A DNA stretch of 64,000 nt from positions 1-64,000 of the forward strand of contig NZ_VAJM01000010.1 of NCBI RefSeq assembly GCF_005771675.1, in the 5' to 3' direction. Below, piece by piece: positions 24,493 through 33,742 of the stretch (the first letter of the stretch is position 1; every line of letters begins with the position of its first letter). The translations under genes and the position numbers were made by a program. Source of the stretch: Hymenobacter jeollabukensis. Its GTDB lineage: Bacteria; Bacteroidota; Bacteroidia; Cytophagales; Hymenobacteraceae. The notes under the pieces are model-generated. The model searched no databases. It was not told where the DNA came from and was given only the letters and a program-made list of their open reading frames with translations.

Positions 24493-25326
24493 TTACAGCG
24501 GCCGCTCGTCGTCGGGCGCGTAGCGGTAGTCGTTGCTGGCGGCCGGGGCCGGGGCTGCCTCGCCCAGCTGGGCGGCGCGCCACTCCAGGCCCGGGCTTTC
24601 CTTGGCTTCCACGATGCTGAAGTAATTGAAGGCCAGCAGCACGTTCATCACCGGGTTCAGGAAGAACATGGCCGCGGCCGTAAACAGCGAGAAGGGAATG
24701 CCGATGAGGTGGTTGTCGGGGTTCGACACCATAAAGTAGCCCAGCGCCATGGCCGGTACGAACAGCAGGCCCAGGAACAGGACACCATAGACCAGGGCCA
24801 GGGCAAACGAGGACCACCAGTAGCCCTTAATCAAATCGAAGCAGCGCGAAATGCCGCCTTCTTCTTCCAGAAACACCACCGAGGGCAGCAGCATGAGGGC
24901 CACGGCCACGTAAATGCCGGGCAGCAACAATAAAATGGATGCGAACAAAGCAATGAAACCTCCGACGATGGTTTTGCCGAAATACGTGCCGGTATTGCTG
25001 GTGGCTTCCCACACATCGGCCACCGTCAGCTCGCGCCCGGGCGTCTGATAGTGCTGAATACGCAGGCGCAGAAAGCCGAAGGTGATGCCCGTGCCCACGA
25101 CGAGGGCCACGCGCTGGCAGATGCCGCCGACAAAGCCGATGGCGGTTTCGTTGCCGGTAGCGTAGCCAGCCGCCTCAACGATGAGGCCCAGCAGCAGCCA
25201 GGGGCCGGTGTAGCGCAGCAGCGCGGCGGTGGCCTCCCACTTCTGGCCGAAGTCGCGGGTCCGGTAAAAGTCAGCCGGCTGGCTGAAGGCGGTGGCGTCC
25301 GCCAAAACGGTAGTAGAGGTGTTCAT
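24493..25326 (-). CDS. Polytopic membrane protein (paralogue of 23476-24462)
   Basis: 277 residues with five to six membrane helices. It shares with its neighbour the opening PADFYRTRDFGQKWEAT, the helix LLLLPGIYVAVALMLLPSV followed by FLEEE, and the ending FNYFSIVEAKESPGLEWRA near the C-terminus. The duplication is tandem, 30 bp apart, and old, since overall identity is modest. It lies in the leftward MoxR cluster between the SpoIIM-like gene and its paralogue, so a role in the same membrane complex is likely. No catalytic motif visible. Confidence 0.75.
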   Translation of the reverse strand: MNTSTTVLADATAFSQPADFYRTRDFGQKWEATAALLRYTGPWLLLGLIVEAAGYATGNETAIGFVGGICQRVALVVGTGITFGFLRLRIQHYQTPGRELTVADVWEATSNTGTYFGKTIVGGFIALFASILLLLPGIYVAVALMLLPSVVFLEEEGGISRCFDLIKGYWWSSFALALVYGVLFLGLLFVPAMALGYFMVSNPDNHLIGIPFSLFTAAAMFFLNPVMNVLLAFNYFSIVEAKESPGLEWRAAQLGEAAPAPAASNDYRYAPDDERPL

Positions 25327-25356
25327 GAATAGGCAATGGAATAAGGAGAAGCAGTA

Positions 25357-26346
25357 TCAAGGAGCTTCGGCGTCGGCGTCGGGCAGCACGAAGCCAGTGC
25401 GCCGGGCGCGGTGGTGCAGCAGCCACGGATACACCACGAAGTAGCCCACAATCAGCACCAGCGACAGGACGATAACCGGCGCGCTGATGCCCACCGGGTG
25501 GCGCGGGGCCAGGCGCGTGACGAAGCCTTCGAGGAAGGCGGCCAGCACGATGAGCGGCACCAGCCCGGCCATCAGTTTCATGGCGTCCTGGGCGCCGCGG
25601 CGCAGGGCCTCGCCGCGGGGGTAGCTGCCCGGAAACAGCAGGCTGCTGCCGAGCACCAGCCCGGCCCCGGCCGCCAGCACGATGCAGCTGATTTCGATGG
25701 TGCCGTGCAGCCAGATGGCCAGCGAAGCCCGCAGCCCCACGCCCTGGGCGATGAAAAAGTACTGGAAGCTGCCCACCATCACCGCGTTGCGAAACAGCAG
25801 GTAGAGCGTGCCCAGCCCGGCCGTGGCGCCCAGCGCGAAGGTGGCCAGCGCCACGCGCACGTTGTTGTAGGCAATGAAGAGGAACATCTCGACCTCGGGC
25901 GCGGTGCCGTACACGTCGGTGGGGCGGCCGCGGCGGATGTTTTCCAGGGTCATGTTCACGTACCCGTCGCCGAGCACCAGGCGCACGAAGGCGTCGTCTT
26001 CGGCGGCCGACAGCGCGCCCAGGCCCGCAAACAGCAGAAACAGCACCAGCGAGGTGAGCAGCGGCTTCCAGTGCCGGGCCACCAGCAGGGGCAGCTCCGT
26101 CAGCCAGAAGTAGCCGAAGCCGCGGCGCCGGGCCGTCGGGCGACGGTACAGCTGCTCGTGGAAGCGGCTGGCCAGCTGGTTCAGGTGCTGGGTGACTGGC
26201 GCCGTTGGGTAGAAGGTGCGGGCGTAGGCCAGGTCGTCGGTGAGGGCCACGAAACGGGCGGCCAGTTCCTCGGGCGTGGCCGCCGGCTGGTGTTCGTAAG
26301 AATGCCACCGCTCCTGGTTGCGGCGGATGAATACAACTTCGCGCAT
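25357..26346 (-). CDS. Stage II sporulation protein M-like (DUF95) membrane protein
   Basis: 329 residues from the ATG at 26346 (MREVVFIRRNQERW), a start typical of Bacteroidota members; an in-frame ATG six codons upstream is less likely. A cytoplasmic helical N-terminal half (1-95) contains YARTFYPTAPVTQHLNQLA, then five or so membrane helices. The SpoIIM signature region VEMFLFIAYNNVRVALATFA (about 158-177) and the following FALGATAGLGTLYLLFRNAV are clear. In Bacillus SpoIIM is part of a cell-wall hydrolase complex at the septum; this organism does not show sporulation genes, so the role must differ. First gene of the leftward MoxR cluster, divergent from the RDD gene. Confidence 0.85.
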   Translation of the reverse strand: MREVVFIRRNQERWHSYEHQPAATPEELAARFVALTDDLAYARTFYPTAPVTQHLNQLASRFHEQLYRRPTARRRGFGYFWLTELPLLVARHWKPLLTSLVLFLLFAGLGALSAAEDDAFVRLVLGDGYVNMTLENIRRGRPTDVYGTAPEVEMFLFIAYNNVRVALATFALGATAGLGTLYLLFRNAVMVGSFQYFFIAQGVGLRASLAIWLHGTIEISCIVLAAGAGLVLGSSLLFPGSYPRGEALRRGAQDAMKLMAGLVPLIVLAAFLEGFVTRLAPRHPVGISAPVIVLSLVLIVGYFVVYPWLLHHRARRTGFVLPDADAEAP

Positions 26347-26397
26347 AAAGAACCGCCCGATCAACGGAATCGGGCGTAGAACGTGCCCGGAAGATGA

Positions 26398-26405
26398 TAC
26401 TTTTG
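26398..26405 (+). promoter_or_regulatory. -7 box TACTTTTG upstream of RDD gene
   Basis: Matches the Bacteroidota -7 consensus TAnnTTTG exactly, 31 nt before the ATG at 26437, implying a leader of about 25 nt. No good -33 element is seen. Confidence 0.5.
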
Positions 26406-26436
26406 GCGGTAGTATCCAACTATTTGCCGGCGCGGT

Positions 26437-27195
26437 ATGGCCCTGTTACGCATCCCCACTACCCAGAACGTCACCCTCGAATACGAAACCGCCTCCGTCG
26501 GGGAGCGGATTGCCGCCACCCTGCTCGACCTCGTGATTATGCTCGGCTGGGTCATTGCCTGGGTGCTCATCAACGTGTACCTGCTGCAACTGGATACCAA
26601 CGGCCCGGGCAATGGCAGCACGGCTTTTGTCATTTTCATCTTCGCGCTGGTGCTGTTGCCGCTGTTTCTGTACCACCTGCTGAGCGAGGTATTCTTCCAG
26701 GGCCAGAGCATCGGTAAGAAGGCCCTGAAGATTCGCGTCATCAGCCTGAACGGGGCCCCGCCGCGCTTCACCCAGTACCTGCTGCGCTGGGTGCTGCGCC
26801 TGGTCGATATCGACCTGATTTACGGGGTGGTGGCCATGGCCTGCATCCTGGGCAGCGGTCGGGGGCAGCGCCTCGGCGACATGGCCGCCGGCACCGCCGT
26901 GGTGCGCCTGAACCGCCGCTCCGTGGTGGCCGACAACGCCCTGTTCGGCGCCGACTACGACCCGCTGTACCGCGTGACTTACCCCGAAGTAGCCCAGCTG
27001 GCCGACCACGACGTGCGCCTGATTCAGGAGCTGGTCACGCAGAGCGAGCAGCGCGGCGCCTACCACATCCTGGCCGACGTGGCCCAGCGCGTGCGGCAAC
27101 TCACGGGCATTCAGACCCACCTGCCCGACCACGAGTTCCTGCTGGTGGTGCTGCGCGACTACGCCCACCTGGCCGGTCAGACGGCTGAGCGGTAA
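26437..27195 (+). CDS. RDD family membrane protein
   Basis: 252 residues. After LEYETASVGERIAATLLDLVI (split: the RDD motif region is SVGERIAATLLDL, residues 15-27) there are three membrane helices (about 28-47, 61-80, 108-145) and a long cytoplasmic helical tail (150-252). The segment QGQSIGKKALKIRVI (about 86-100) and RWVLRLVDIDLIYGVVAM are typical of RDD proteins, some of which are Na+/H+ antiporters or partners of other membrane proteins. It is divergent from the SpoIIM-like gene and is a regular member of the MoxR/DUF58/SpoIIM neighbourhood. Confidence 0.88.
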   Translation: MALLRIPTTQNVTLEYETASVGERIAATLLDLVIMLGWVIAWVLINVYLLQLDTNGPGNGSTAFVIFIFALVLLPLFLYHLLSEVFFQGQSIGKKALKIRVISLNGAPPRFTQYLLRWVLRLVDIDLIYGVVAMACILGSGRGQRLGDMAAGTAVVRLNRRSVVADNALFGADYDPLYRVTYPEVAQLADHDVRLIQELVTQSEQRGAYHILADVAQRVRQLTGIQTHLPDHEFLLVVLRDYAHLAGQTAER

Positions 27196-27312
27196 CCGCG
27201 GCAACAAGCTGAACCGTACCGCTCACCGGGTCGCCGGGCGTACCAACTTCCCCTCGCCGCCTGCGTATTGCCAAGGGCCGGGCCGGTAGCATTCCGCCCG
27301 GCTTCCCTTCCG

Positions 27313-27684
27313 ATGAACGACGAATCCAGCTTCCGCCAAAACCCCGACGAATTCCACGGCCTCGGCGCCGAGAAAACCGACGAAAACCTGCGCCGTGGCC
27401 AGCAGGCTGCCCAGCAGCATCCCGAAGCCGGCCAGACGGACCAGCCCTCCGCCGGTTATACCCACTCCCCGCAGTACGGCGAGTTTGGCCAGCCCGAAGG
27501 TGCCGCCACGGCTACCCCCGAAGGCTTCCAGCCGCGCTACGGCCAGGAAACCCCGCCCCAGGTCGATGACACCCACCACGGCGACGACCGGTTCCGTCAC
27601 AGCGGCACCCGCAACTGGGCCACCGACGAACCCGCCAACCCCCACCAGGCCAAGCCCGGCGAATGGTCGGATACCGAAGCCTAA
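27313..27684 (+). CDS. Small hydrophilic, probably disordered protein
   Basis: 123 residues rich in Gln, Glu, Asp, Pro, Gly and His, without hydrophobic core, signal peptide or cysteines; it starts MNDESSFRQNPDEFHGLGAE and ends GEWSDTEA. Such composition suggests an intrinsically disordered protein, perhaps a stress or desiccation protein; this is inference from composition only. The ATG at 27313 is chosen because the reading frame upstream is poorly coding. It stands alone 117 bp after the RDD gene and is followed by a strong bidirectional terminator. Confidence 0.65.
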   Translation: MNDESSFRQNPDEFHGLGAEKTDENLRRGQQAAQQHPEAGQTDQPSAGYTHSPQYGEFGQPEGAATATPEGFQPRYGQETPPQVDDTHHGDDRFRHSGTRNWATDEPANPHQAKPGEWSDTEA

Positions 27685-27724
27685 GCTCTCTTCAGCCAAC
27701 TTCAATGTTGGTTGTCGAAATCAT

Positions 27725-27774
27725 TGATCAACAAAAAGGCCCGCTGCAGTTGCAGCGGGCCTTTTTGTTGATCA
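27725..27774. terminator. Strong bidirectional intrinsic terminator
   Basis: A perfect inverted repeat with 24-bp arms and a 2-nt centre; the GC core GGCCCGCTGCA/TGCAGCGGGCC is flanked by A5 on one side and T5 on the other. It serves the convergent genes ending at 27684 (+) and 27790 (-). Confidence 0.95.
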
Positions 27775-27789
27775 AAACAGAGTAGGTGG

Positions 27790-30700
27790 CTATTCCTTGA
27801 CCACGCGCAGCACGGTGCTGCTGCCGTCGGGCAGCTGGGCGCGCACCAGGTAGAGGCCGGCCGGCAGCTTGGCCGATTCGCTCCAGCTGATGGTGTTGGC
27901 GCCGGCGCTGAGGCGGTCGGCCGGGCGGTTGAGCAGCAGGCGGCCCGCCACGTCGTAGATGCTGAACGTCACCTGGTTCATCGTCGCGGGCACCGTCAGG
28001 CTCAGGTGCAGGCCGGCCTCGCCGAAGGGGTTCGGCTGGGCCGAGAACTGCAGGGACTGCGCCAGGGCGCTTTGCTGGGCCGTGGTGGTGGCGGGCAGCA
28101 GGTAGGTCACAATGTTGCCGCTGCCAGCCAGGGCGTTGTTGCCGTCGCGCAGCTCCACGCGCTGGGTGCCGCCGCAGCCGTTGGATACCTTAATGTCATC
28201 GACAAACCAGCCCTCGAAGGAGCCGGGGCTGCCGGTGTCGGTGCGCACGCGGAAGCGCACCCGCAGCGGCTGACCGCTGAACGAGGTCAGGTTCAGTACC
28301 GAGCGGATGAAGTTGCTGCCCGTCACGCTGCGGCCCGAGAAGCAGGCTACGCCCGTGGTGCCCGTAGTCGAGGCGTCAAACGTGCTGTTGGGGCCGTTTT
28401 CGATGAAGTAAGGGGCAGCGTTGGTCCACGTCGCGCCGTTGTTGGTCGACAACTCCACCGAGCCGCCGTCGTAGCTGGCCTCGAAGTTGTAGAAGTGCAT
28501 GAACGAGAGCGAAGACAGGCCCGTGGGCGTGAATTGGGCCGACGTCAGCACGTAGTCCGTGGGCGTGGTGGGGGCCGATGCGGCCCACGAGCGGGTGGGG
28601 CTGCTGGCCATGGTGGTGCTGCTGACCCAGTTGGTGCTGCCGCTCAGCGCGGTGCTCACAAAGCCGCCCACGGTGTTGGCATCCCGGTCATCGTTGACGG
28701 GCAGCACCGGGGTGCAAGCCGCCGAAGCCACGGCCTGCGCCCGGAAGCGGAAGGTCTTCACCTGGCCCGGGGCAGTGAACTGAATGTTCGGGAAGGTCAC
28801 CGTGTTGCCGCTGAGCGTGGCGGCGGGCGTACTGCTCACGTACTGCATGCCGGTGGGCAGCTGGTCGGAGAGGGTGTAGGCCGCAGTGGGCACCGTGCAG
28901 TTGCAATTGAGTTGCAGGGCCACATCGAAGGTGTTGCCGGTCATCAGGGCGGTGGTTTTCTGCAGCGTGACGGGCGGCGGCATGTCGAAGGCGGCTACCT
29001 GGTCGGTGGCGCTGTTCGAGGAGCCCTGCACGGCGCTGTAGCCCATGCCGCGGGCGGCAAAGGCGCGCCAGATCGAGCAGTGGTACTGCCCGTTGTAGAG
29101 GAGAGAGTCGGCGGCCAGAATGGCGTCGCGCGCGTCGAGGAAGCCGGGCATGCAGGGCTGCATCTTCATGCCCTGCATCACCAGCTGCAGCGCGGCCACG
29201 TTGCCCCCGTTGCCGGCGCCGTTGTAGAGGTTACCGGTAATGCTGCCCTGTTGCTGAATCACGTTCCAAGTCATGTCCCAGAGCACGGCGCACCAGACTT
29301 CGCCGATGTCGTGCACCTCCGGTCTGACTGCCACCTGGGTGTAGGTGAGCGGGTTCACGCTCATGGAGGTGGAGTAAGGATAGCGGCGGATGCCGCCGCC
29401 CGCGTTGGTCTGGCCGACGGCGTAGGTACCCACGGAGCGGGCTATCGGCCCGTCGTTGACGGTGGCCGTACTCCAGTCGGTGTTGAGCATCAGCGAGAGG
29501 TAGTCGCTCCAGCCTTCCCCGCCCTGTTCGGCATTGCCGAGGCAGCTGGCGGCCGCAGGCCCGCCCGTCAGGCGGTTCGATACGCCGTGGCCGTACTCGT
29601 GCACCATGATGCCGCTGTCGAAGTCGCCGTCGAGCTGCGGGCCGGGCTTGGGCAGCGTCACCTGCACCCCGTCGCTGACGCGGGCGCTGATGAGGGCCCC
29701 ATCGGCCTGCGAAATCATCACGGCCGGGATGGTGATGGTGTTGTCGAGGCCGGTCATGACGGTGGGCGCGCCGGCCGAGTTATTCACCACGATAACGCCA
29801 ATGGCCCCGGCGAGCTGAGCATTCTTCACCCGGATGGTATAACCGCAAGTGCCGTTGCGGACAATCAGGGCAATTTTGCCGGCCAGCGAGGGGCCGCTGT
29901 GGTCCACGCAGCCGGTGTTGGTAGCCGGGCTGCTGCCCGCGTCTACGTACTGAGCCACCTGCCCCGATACGGGGCCCACGTTGACCAGCTTGTTGGCCGT
30001 GCTGAAGTTGCTTTCCCGCGAGGAGTACGAGCCGGCAATGGCGGCCGGCGTCGTCACCGAAATGGTGGGCGGGGCGGCGTTCCACAGGTACATCTGCATG
30101 CGGCCGCTGCCGCCATCGGGCGGGGTGCCGAAGTTGGCGTTGTTGGTGCCGGTACCGTCCTGGGCTTCGGCCAGCACGTGGTCGTTGCCATTGCCGCCGC
30201 GGCCGATGTTGTTTTTCTGGAAATTGCCGGCCACCTCGGTAAATCCGTACTGGTACAGTACATCGTGGATGATGTTGTTCCAGTAGAACAGGTTGGTAAC
30301 GGCGGCGTTGCGGTTCACCACCACCGAGGGCGCCTGCGTGAAATCGGGCGTGTAGCCGAAGGTGAGCGTGGTGCCGGTGGTGGTCGAGTTGGCGTAGTTG
30401 CCGGGGCCATTCAGGCGCGCCGCGTCGTCGTAGGCGGCCACGTTGTTGCCGCGGGTGTAGGCGTAGTCGGTAACGCCATCGTAGTGCCAGCCGTGGGTGG
30501 TGGCCGCGTTACCGGCGCCGGCGTTCAGCCACGGGTCGGTTACCGTCTGCAGGCCGCCGGTGCTGTTGGGGTTCAGCTTCGGGTAAGGCACCACGAAATA
30601 GGAGGCCGTGGCGGTGGCGGCGGGCAAGTAAGCCGCCGCGTACGGGCTGCGCGCCGCTGCTGCGGGAGCCACTGCCGTCGTAGCACAGGCGTCGGCGTTG

Positions 30701-31341
30701 GTTGGGGCGTGCTCTTCCACCGTCCAGTTGTCCTGGCTGATGACGGCCCCGCTGACCGCGTCCACCTGCACGTTCCACCAGTCGGGGCTGTTGAGCATGT
30801 CGATGTTCACGTTCCAGGCCAGGTGGGGTTGGCCGGCCCGATCGAGTACCCAAGCCAGGCTGGCCACGATGTCGCGCTTGGCTACTCCGGCCGCGGCGAA
30901 GACCTGCCGGGCCTCGGCGCCGCCTTCGTTGCGGAGCAGGGCCGGCTCGGCGCCGCCGGGCAGCACGTGGCGCACGGCCCGGCTTACCGCCCCGGCCGCC
31001 GATACGGTCGGCGTAGTCGACAGCGTGGCCAGCTGCTTCGTACCCACGAAGCTGCCCGCGTGGTGGGCGAGGCGCCCGCGCACGAAGGTCAGCGGCAGAA
31101 TGCGGTTGTACACCGGAATGCCCCGGTTCACCTGCTGCACGTACATGTGCTCCAGGCCGTTGGCTTCGCTGTAGGCGTCGGTAAGGCGGAAGTCGTCGAC
31201 ACCGATGCCGTTGCCGGCCCACTGGTAGCGCGTTTCGAGGGCGCGTTTAAGGGCGCTTTGGTTGGTTTGGGCCTGCAGGCTGGCGAACGGCAGCAGCAAG
31301 CCCAGGGCTGCCAGCGGCAGCAGAGTAGAAGTTTTCCTCAC
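27790..31341 (-). CDS. T9SS-exported M36 fungalysin-type metalloprotease
   Basis: 1183 residues. Signal peptide 1-25; FTP-type propeptide to about 200; M36 catalytic domain about 235-830 with zinc motif HEYGH (581-585) and downstream Glu in EQGGEGWSDY (about 609). A PA domain is inserted before the zinc motif (about 430-565, GKIALIVRNGTCGYTIRVKN region). After it come a beta-sandwich repeat region (about 830-910), a MAM- or CUB-like jelly roll (920-1090) and a C-terminal type IX sorting domain (about 1105-1183; SIYDVAGRLLLNRPADRL, SAKLPAGLYLVRAQLPDG, TVLRVVKE). It is an extracellular endopeptidase, secreted through the outer membrane and probably cleaved or anchored on the surface. Monocistronic. 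Confidence 0.94.
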   Translation of the reverse strand: MRKTSTLLPLAALGLLLPFASLQAQTNQSALKRALETRYQWAGNGIGVDDFRLTDAYSEANGLEHMYVQQVNRGIPVYNRILPLTFVRGRLAHHAGSFVGTKQLATLSTTPTVSAAGAVSRAVRHVLPGGAEPALLRNEGGAEARQVFAAAGVAKRDIVASLAWVLDRAGQPHLAWNVNIDMLNSPDWWNVQVDAVSGAVISQDNWTVEEHAPTNADACATTAVAPAAAARSPYAAAYLPAATATASYFVVPYPKLNPNSTGGLQTVTDPWLNAGAGNAATTHGWHYDGVTDYAYTRGNNVAAYDDAARLNGPGNYANSTTTGTTLTFGYTPDFTQAPSVVVNRNAAVTNLFYWNNIIHDVLYQYGFTEVAGNFQKNNIGRGGNGNDHVLAEAQDGTGTNNANFGTPPDGGSGRMQMYLWNAAPPTISVTTPAAIAGSYSSRESNFSTANKLVNVGPVSGQVAQYVDAGSSPATNTGCVDHSGPSLAGKIALIVRNGTCGYTIRVKNAQLAGAIGVIVVNNSAGAPTVMTGLDNTITIPAVMISQADGALISARVSDGVQVTLPKPGPQLDGDFDSGIMVHEYGHGVSNRLTGGPAAASCLGNAEQGGEGWSDYLSLMLNTDWSTATVNDGPIARSVGTYAVGQTNAGGGIRRYPYSTSMSVNPLTYTQVAVRPEVHDIGEVWCAVLWDMTWNVIQQQGSITGNLYNGAGNGGNVAALQLVMQGMKMQPCMPGFLDARDAILAADSLLYNGQYHCSIWRAFAARGMGYSAVQGSSNSATDQVAAFDMPPPVTLQKTTALMTGNTFDVALQLNCNCTVPTAAYTLSDQLPTGMQYVSSTPAATLSGNTVTFPNIQFTAPGQVKTFRFRAQAVASAACTPVLPVNDDRDANTVGGFVSTALSGSTNWVSSTTMASSPTRSWAASAPTTPTDYVLTSAQFTPTGLSSLSFMHFYNFEASYDGGSVELSTNNGATWTNAAPYFIENGPNSTFDASTTGTTGVACFSGRSVTGSNFIRSVLNLTSFSGQPLRVRFRVRTDTGSPGSFEGWFVDDIKVSNGCGGTQRVELRDGNNALAGSGNIVTYLLPATTTAQQSALAQSLQFSAQPNPFGEAGLHLSLTVPATMNQVTFSIYDVAGRLLLNRPADRLSAGANTISWSESAKLPAGLYLVRAQLPDGSSTVLRVVKE

Positions 31342-31482
31342 GGGCAGAACTTGATTCGGGAAAGAAAGGGCAAAATGGAAGCCGCGCGGGGCATACGGCC
31401 CGCTCGGTCCTTAAAAATACAACGTAGCAATGCTATAATCACTGCCGCGTTGGTGAAAATTACTGAGGAAGGAGTTGCCCGG

Positions 31483-31857
31483 CATTTAATATCTGCTCCG
31501 ATAAGTGCCTTCTATGATCAACTCGCCGCGGAAATGGCCGTAACCAGGCGCCGGCTGCGGAGGAGAACCAGCTTGCGCAGCAAGGCCAATGTGAAAGGTG
31601 CACATGGTGTAAAACATAGCCGCTACAGGCCGGCCCAGGCGACAGACTCCGCTCGATGAGAAAATCCCGGGGCTGGCCGTCGGGGGTGACGACAACCGTA
31701 ATCAGCACGCTGCCCTGGCACCGCTCATGCCGGGCCTGTACCGGGCAGCGCATGGTGCGGGCCATTTGCTCCAGGTCGTGACCCTGGCTGCCGCGCAGGC
31801 GCGGGGCGCGGGCCAGCCGCAACCGCTGCCAGCCACTCAATACGCACAATCATAGCT
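31483..31857 (-). pseudogene. Frameshifted fragment resembling a TonB C-terminal domain
   Basis: Reading leftwards, one frame encodes RTMRCPVQARHERCQGSVL then ITVVVTPDGQPRDFLIERSL, which looks like the start of an energy-transducer TonB C-terminal domain. Near 31638 the sense shifts to another frame that gives AAMFYTMCTFHIGLAAQAG and ends FRGELIIEGTYRSRY before a stop. A third frame supplies the only ATG (31857, MIVRIEW). At least two frame changes would be needed for an intact gene, so I read this as decayed. The assignment to TonB is tentative. The 590-bp gap 31342-31933 otherwise holds only the protease leader. Confidence 0.4.
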
Positions 31858-31933
31858 CGGCGAAAATAGCAAGCGGCGCGGAAGCACGGCCCGTTGGCCC
31901 GCCTCCGCGCCGCTTGTCAGTCAATAGCCGCGC

Positions 31934-33655
31934 TTAACCGGCCGTGTGCTGCAGCTTGTTTTTGCGGCCGACGCGGCCGCCGGTGCGGTCTTCGCCCTGG
32001 GCCAGCAGCTCGTCGTCGCGGTCGGTTTTCTTCACCCAGCTCACCGAGTAGAGGTCCTTGCGCCGGTCGCGCAGGTTGCGCACGGCCCCCGAGGTGTTCA
32101 GGTCCTTGAGCAAATCCAGGTCGAGGTCGGCAATCAGGGTCATCTCGGTGTTCGGGGTGGCCTCGGCCACGATGGCGTCGTGGGGGAAGGCGAAGTCGGA
32201 GGGGCTGAACACCGCGCTCTGCGAGTACTGAATGTCCATGTTCTCCACGCGCGGCAGGTTGCCCACCGAGCCGGTAATGGCCACGTAGCACTCGTTTTCG
32301 ATGGCGCGGGCCTGGGCGCAGAGGCGCACGCGCTGGTAGGCGTTCTTGGTGTCGGTCCAGAACGGCACGAACAGAATCTTCATGCCCTCGTCGGAGAGCA
32401 TGCGCGAGAGTTCCGGGAATTCCACGTCGTAGCAGATCAGGATGCCGATTTTGCCGAAGTCGGTGTCGAAGCAGGCCAGCTTGTTGCCGCCGCGCATGCC
32501 CCAGTAACTGGCTTCGTCGGGCGTCACGTGCAGCTTGTACTGCTCGTCCACGGTGCCGTCGCGGCGGCAGAGGTAGGCCACGTTGTGCAGCTTGCCGTCG
32601 GTGTAGAGTGGCATGGAGCCGGCCACGATGTTGATGTTGTAGCTCACGGCCAGCTCCATGAACTTGGCCTTCAAGGGCTCGGTGAAGGCGGCCATGGCGC
32701 GGATAGCCACCGAGGGCGAATCCTCGTTGGTCAGGGCCATCAGCGGGGCGTTGAAGAACTCCGGGAACATCACGCAGTCGGCCTTGTAGCCCGACACGGT
32801 ATCGACGAAGAACTCAATCTGCTGGAATAAATCCTCCAGGCTCTTGGTGCCCCGCATCTGCCACTGCACGATGCCGATGCGCACGTTGGACTTCTGGTTG
32901 CCGATCAGGCGCTCCGAATCCTCGTCGTAGTACACGTTGATCCACTCCAGCAGGGTGGCGTAGGCCTTGGAGTCGCCGTCGTAAGGCAGGTAGCCGCGGA
33001 TGAGCTTGCGGACGTAGAAGTCGTTGGCCAGCTGGAAGGTGAGGATGGGGTCGGTCAGTTCCTTGTTGCGCACCATCTCCACGTACTTCTGCGGCGTCAT
33101 TTCCTGGGCGTACTGGGCGTAGCCGGGAATGCGCCCGCCGGCCACCATGGCGCGCAGGTTCAGGCTCTCGCACAGCTCCTTGCGCGCGTCGTAGAGGCGG
33201 CGGCCCAGGCGCAGGTTGCGGTACTGCGGGTCCACGAACACGTCGACGCCGTAGAGGGTGTCGCCGTCGGGGTTGTGGGTGTTGAACTTGCCGTTGCCGG
33301 TAATCTTGGCGTAGGTGTGCCGGTCGCCGAAGTCGGAGTACTGCACGATGATAGCCAGGGCCGCGGCCACCACCCGGCCGTTGTCCTCGATGCAGATCTG
33401 GCCCTCGGGGAATTTCTTGAGCAGGTTGTTGTACTCGTCCTGCTCCCAGGCGCCCTCCATGTTGGAGTACACCTGGTCCATGATGACGCGCACGGCCTTG
33501 TAGTCGGAGCGGCGCAGGCTGCGCAGCACCAGCTTGTGGGCCGCCGAAGCCACCGAGGGCAGCGTGCCGTCCTCGCCGGGCGCGGTGCCGGTTTTCTTTT
33601 CTTTATCGGCCTTCTCCTTTTTCGAAGCGGCGGGTTTGGCGTTGGTAGCGGCCAT
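31934..33655 (-). CDS. GNAT acetyltransferase-carbon-nitrogen hydrolase fusion
   Basis: 573 residues from the ATG at 33655. A Lys/Ala-rich leader (1-35) is followed by a GNAT domain (about 40-190; VDVFVDPQYRNLRLGRRLYD is the acetyl-CoA-binding loop and helix) and a nitrilase-superfamily domain (about 225-500). The nitrilase Glu-Lys-Cys triad can be seen in MFPEFFN, YKLHVTPDEASYW and ILICYDVEFPE. This two-domain architecture is known across bacteria, but its substrate is not established; it may act on a small amide or on an acylated amine. Cytoplasmic. It stands alone; a good -7 box (33674-33681) gives a leader of about 12 nt. Confidence 0.92.
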   Translation of the reverse strand: MAATNAKPAASKKEKADKEKKTGTAPGEDGTLPSVASAAHKLVLRSLRRSDYKAVRVIMDQVYSNMEGAWEQDEYNNLLKKFPEGQICIEDNGRVVAAALAIIVQYSDFGDRHTYAKITGNGKFNTHNPDGDTLYGVDVFVDPQYRNLRLGRRLYDARKELCESLNLRAMVAGGRIPGYAQYAQEMTPQKYVEMVRNKELTDPILTFQLANDFYVRKLIRGYLPYDGDSKAYATLLEWINVYYDEDSERLIGNQKSNVRIGIVQWQMRGTKSLEDLFQQIEFFVDTVSGYKADCVMFPEFFNAPLMALTNEDSPSVAIRAMAAFTEPLKAKFMELAVSYNINIVAGSMPLYTDGKLHNVAYLCRRDGTVDEQYKLHVTPDEASYWGMRGGNKLACFDTDFGKIGILICYDVEFPELSRMLSDEGMKILFVPFWTDTKNAYQRVRLCAQARAIENECYVAITGSVGNLPRVENMDIQYSQSAVFSPSDFAFPHDAIVAEATPNTEMTLIADLDLDLLKDLNTSGAVRNLRDRRKDLYSVSWVKKTDRDDELLAQGEDRTGGRVGRKNKLQHTAG

Positions 33656-33673
33656 AGAAGTCAAAGATTTAAG

Positions 33674-33681
33674 CAAAATTA
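33674..33681 (-). promoter_or_regulatory. -7 box TAATTTTG for GNAT-nitrilase gene
   Basis: The complement of CAAAATTA matches TAnnTTTG exactly, 19 nt before the ATG at 33655. The very short leader fits other promoters in this window. Confidence 0.5.
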
Positions 33682-33742
33682 GCCGGAACCAGTCCGGCCG
33701 GGCCGGCTCGGGCCGGGTTCCAGGTCCTTAAACAGGTTTTCT

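Noticed and set aside
28006-31659. 1217-codon open frame on the plus strand
   Set aside because: It is the antisense of the M36 protease gene. Low-complexity Val/Gly/Ala/His composition and no domain; an artefact of GC-rich codon use.
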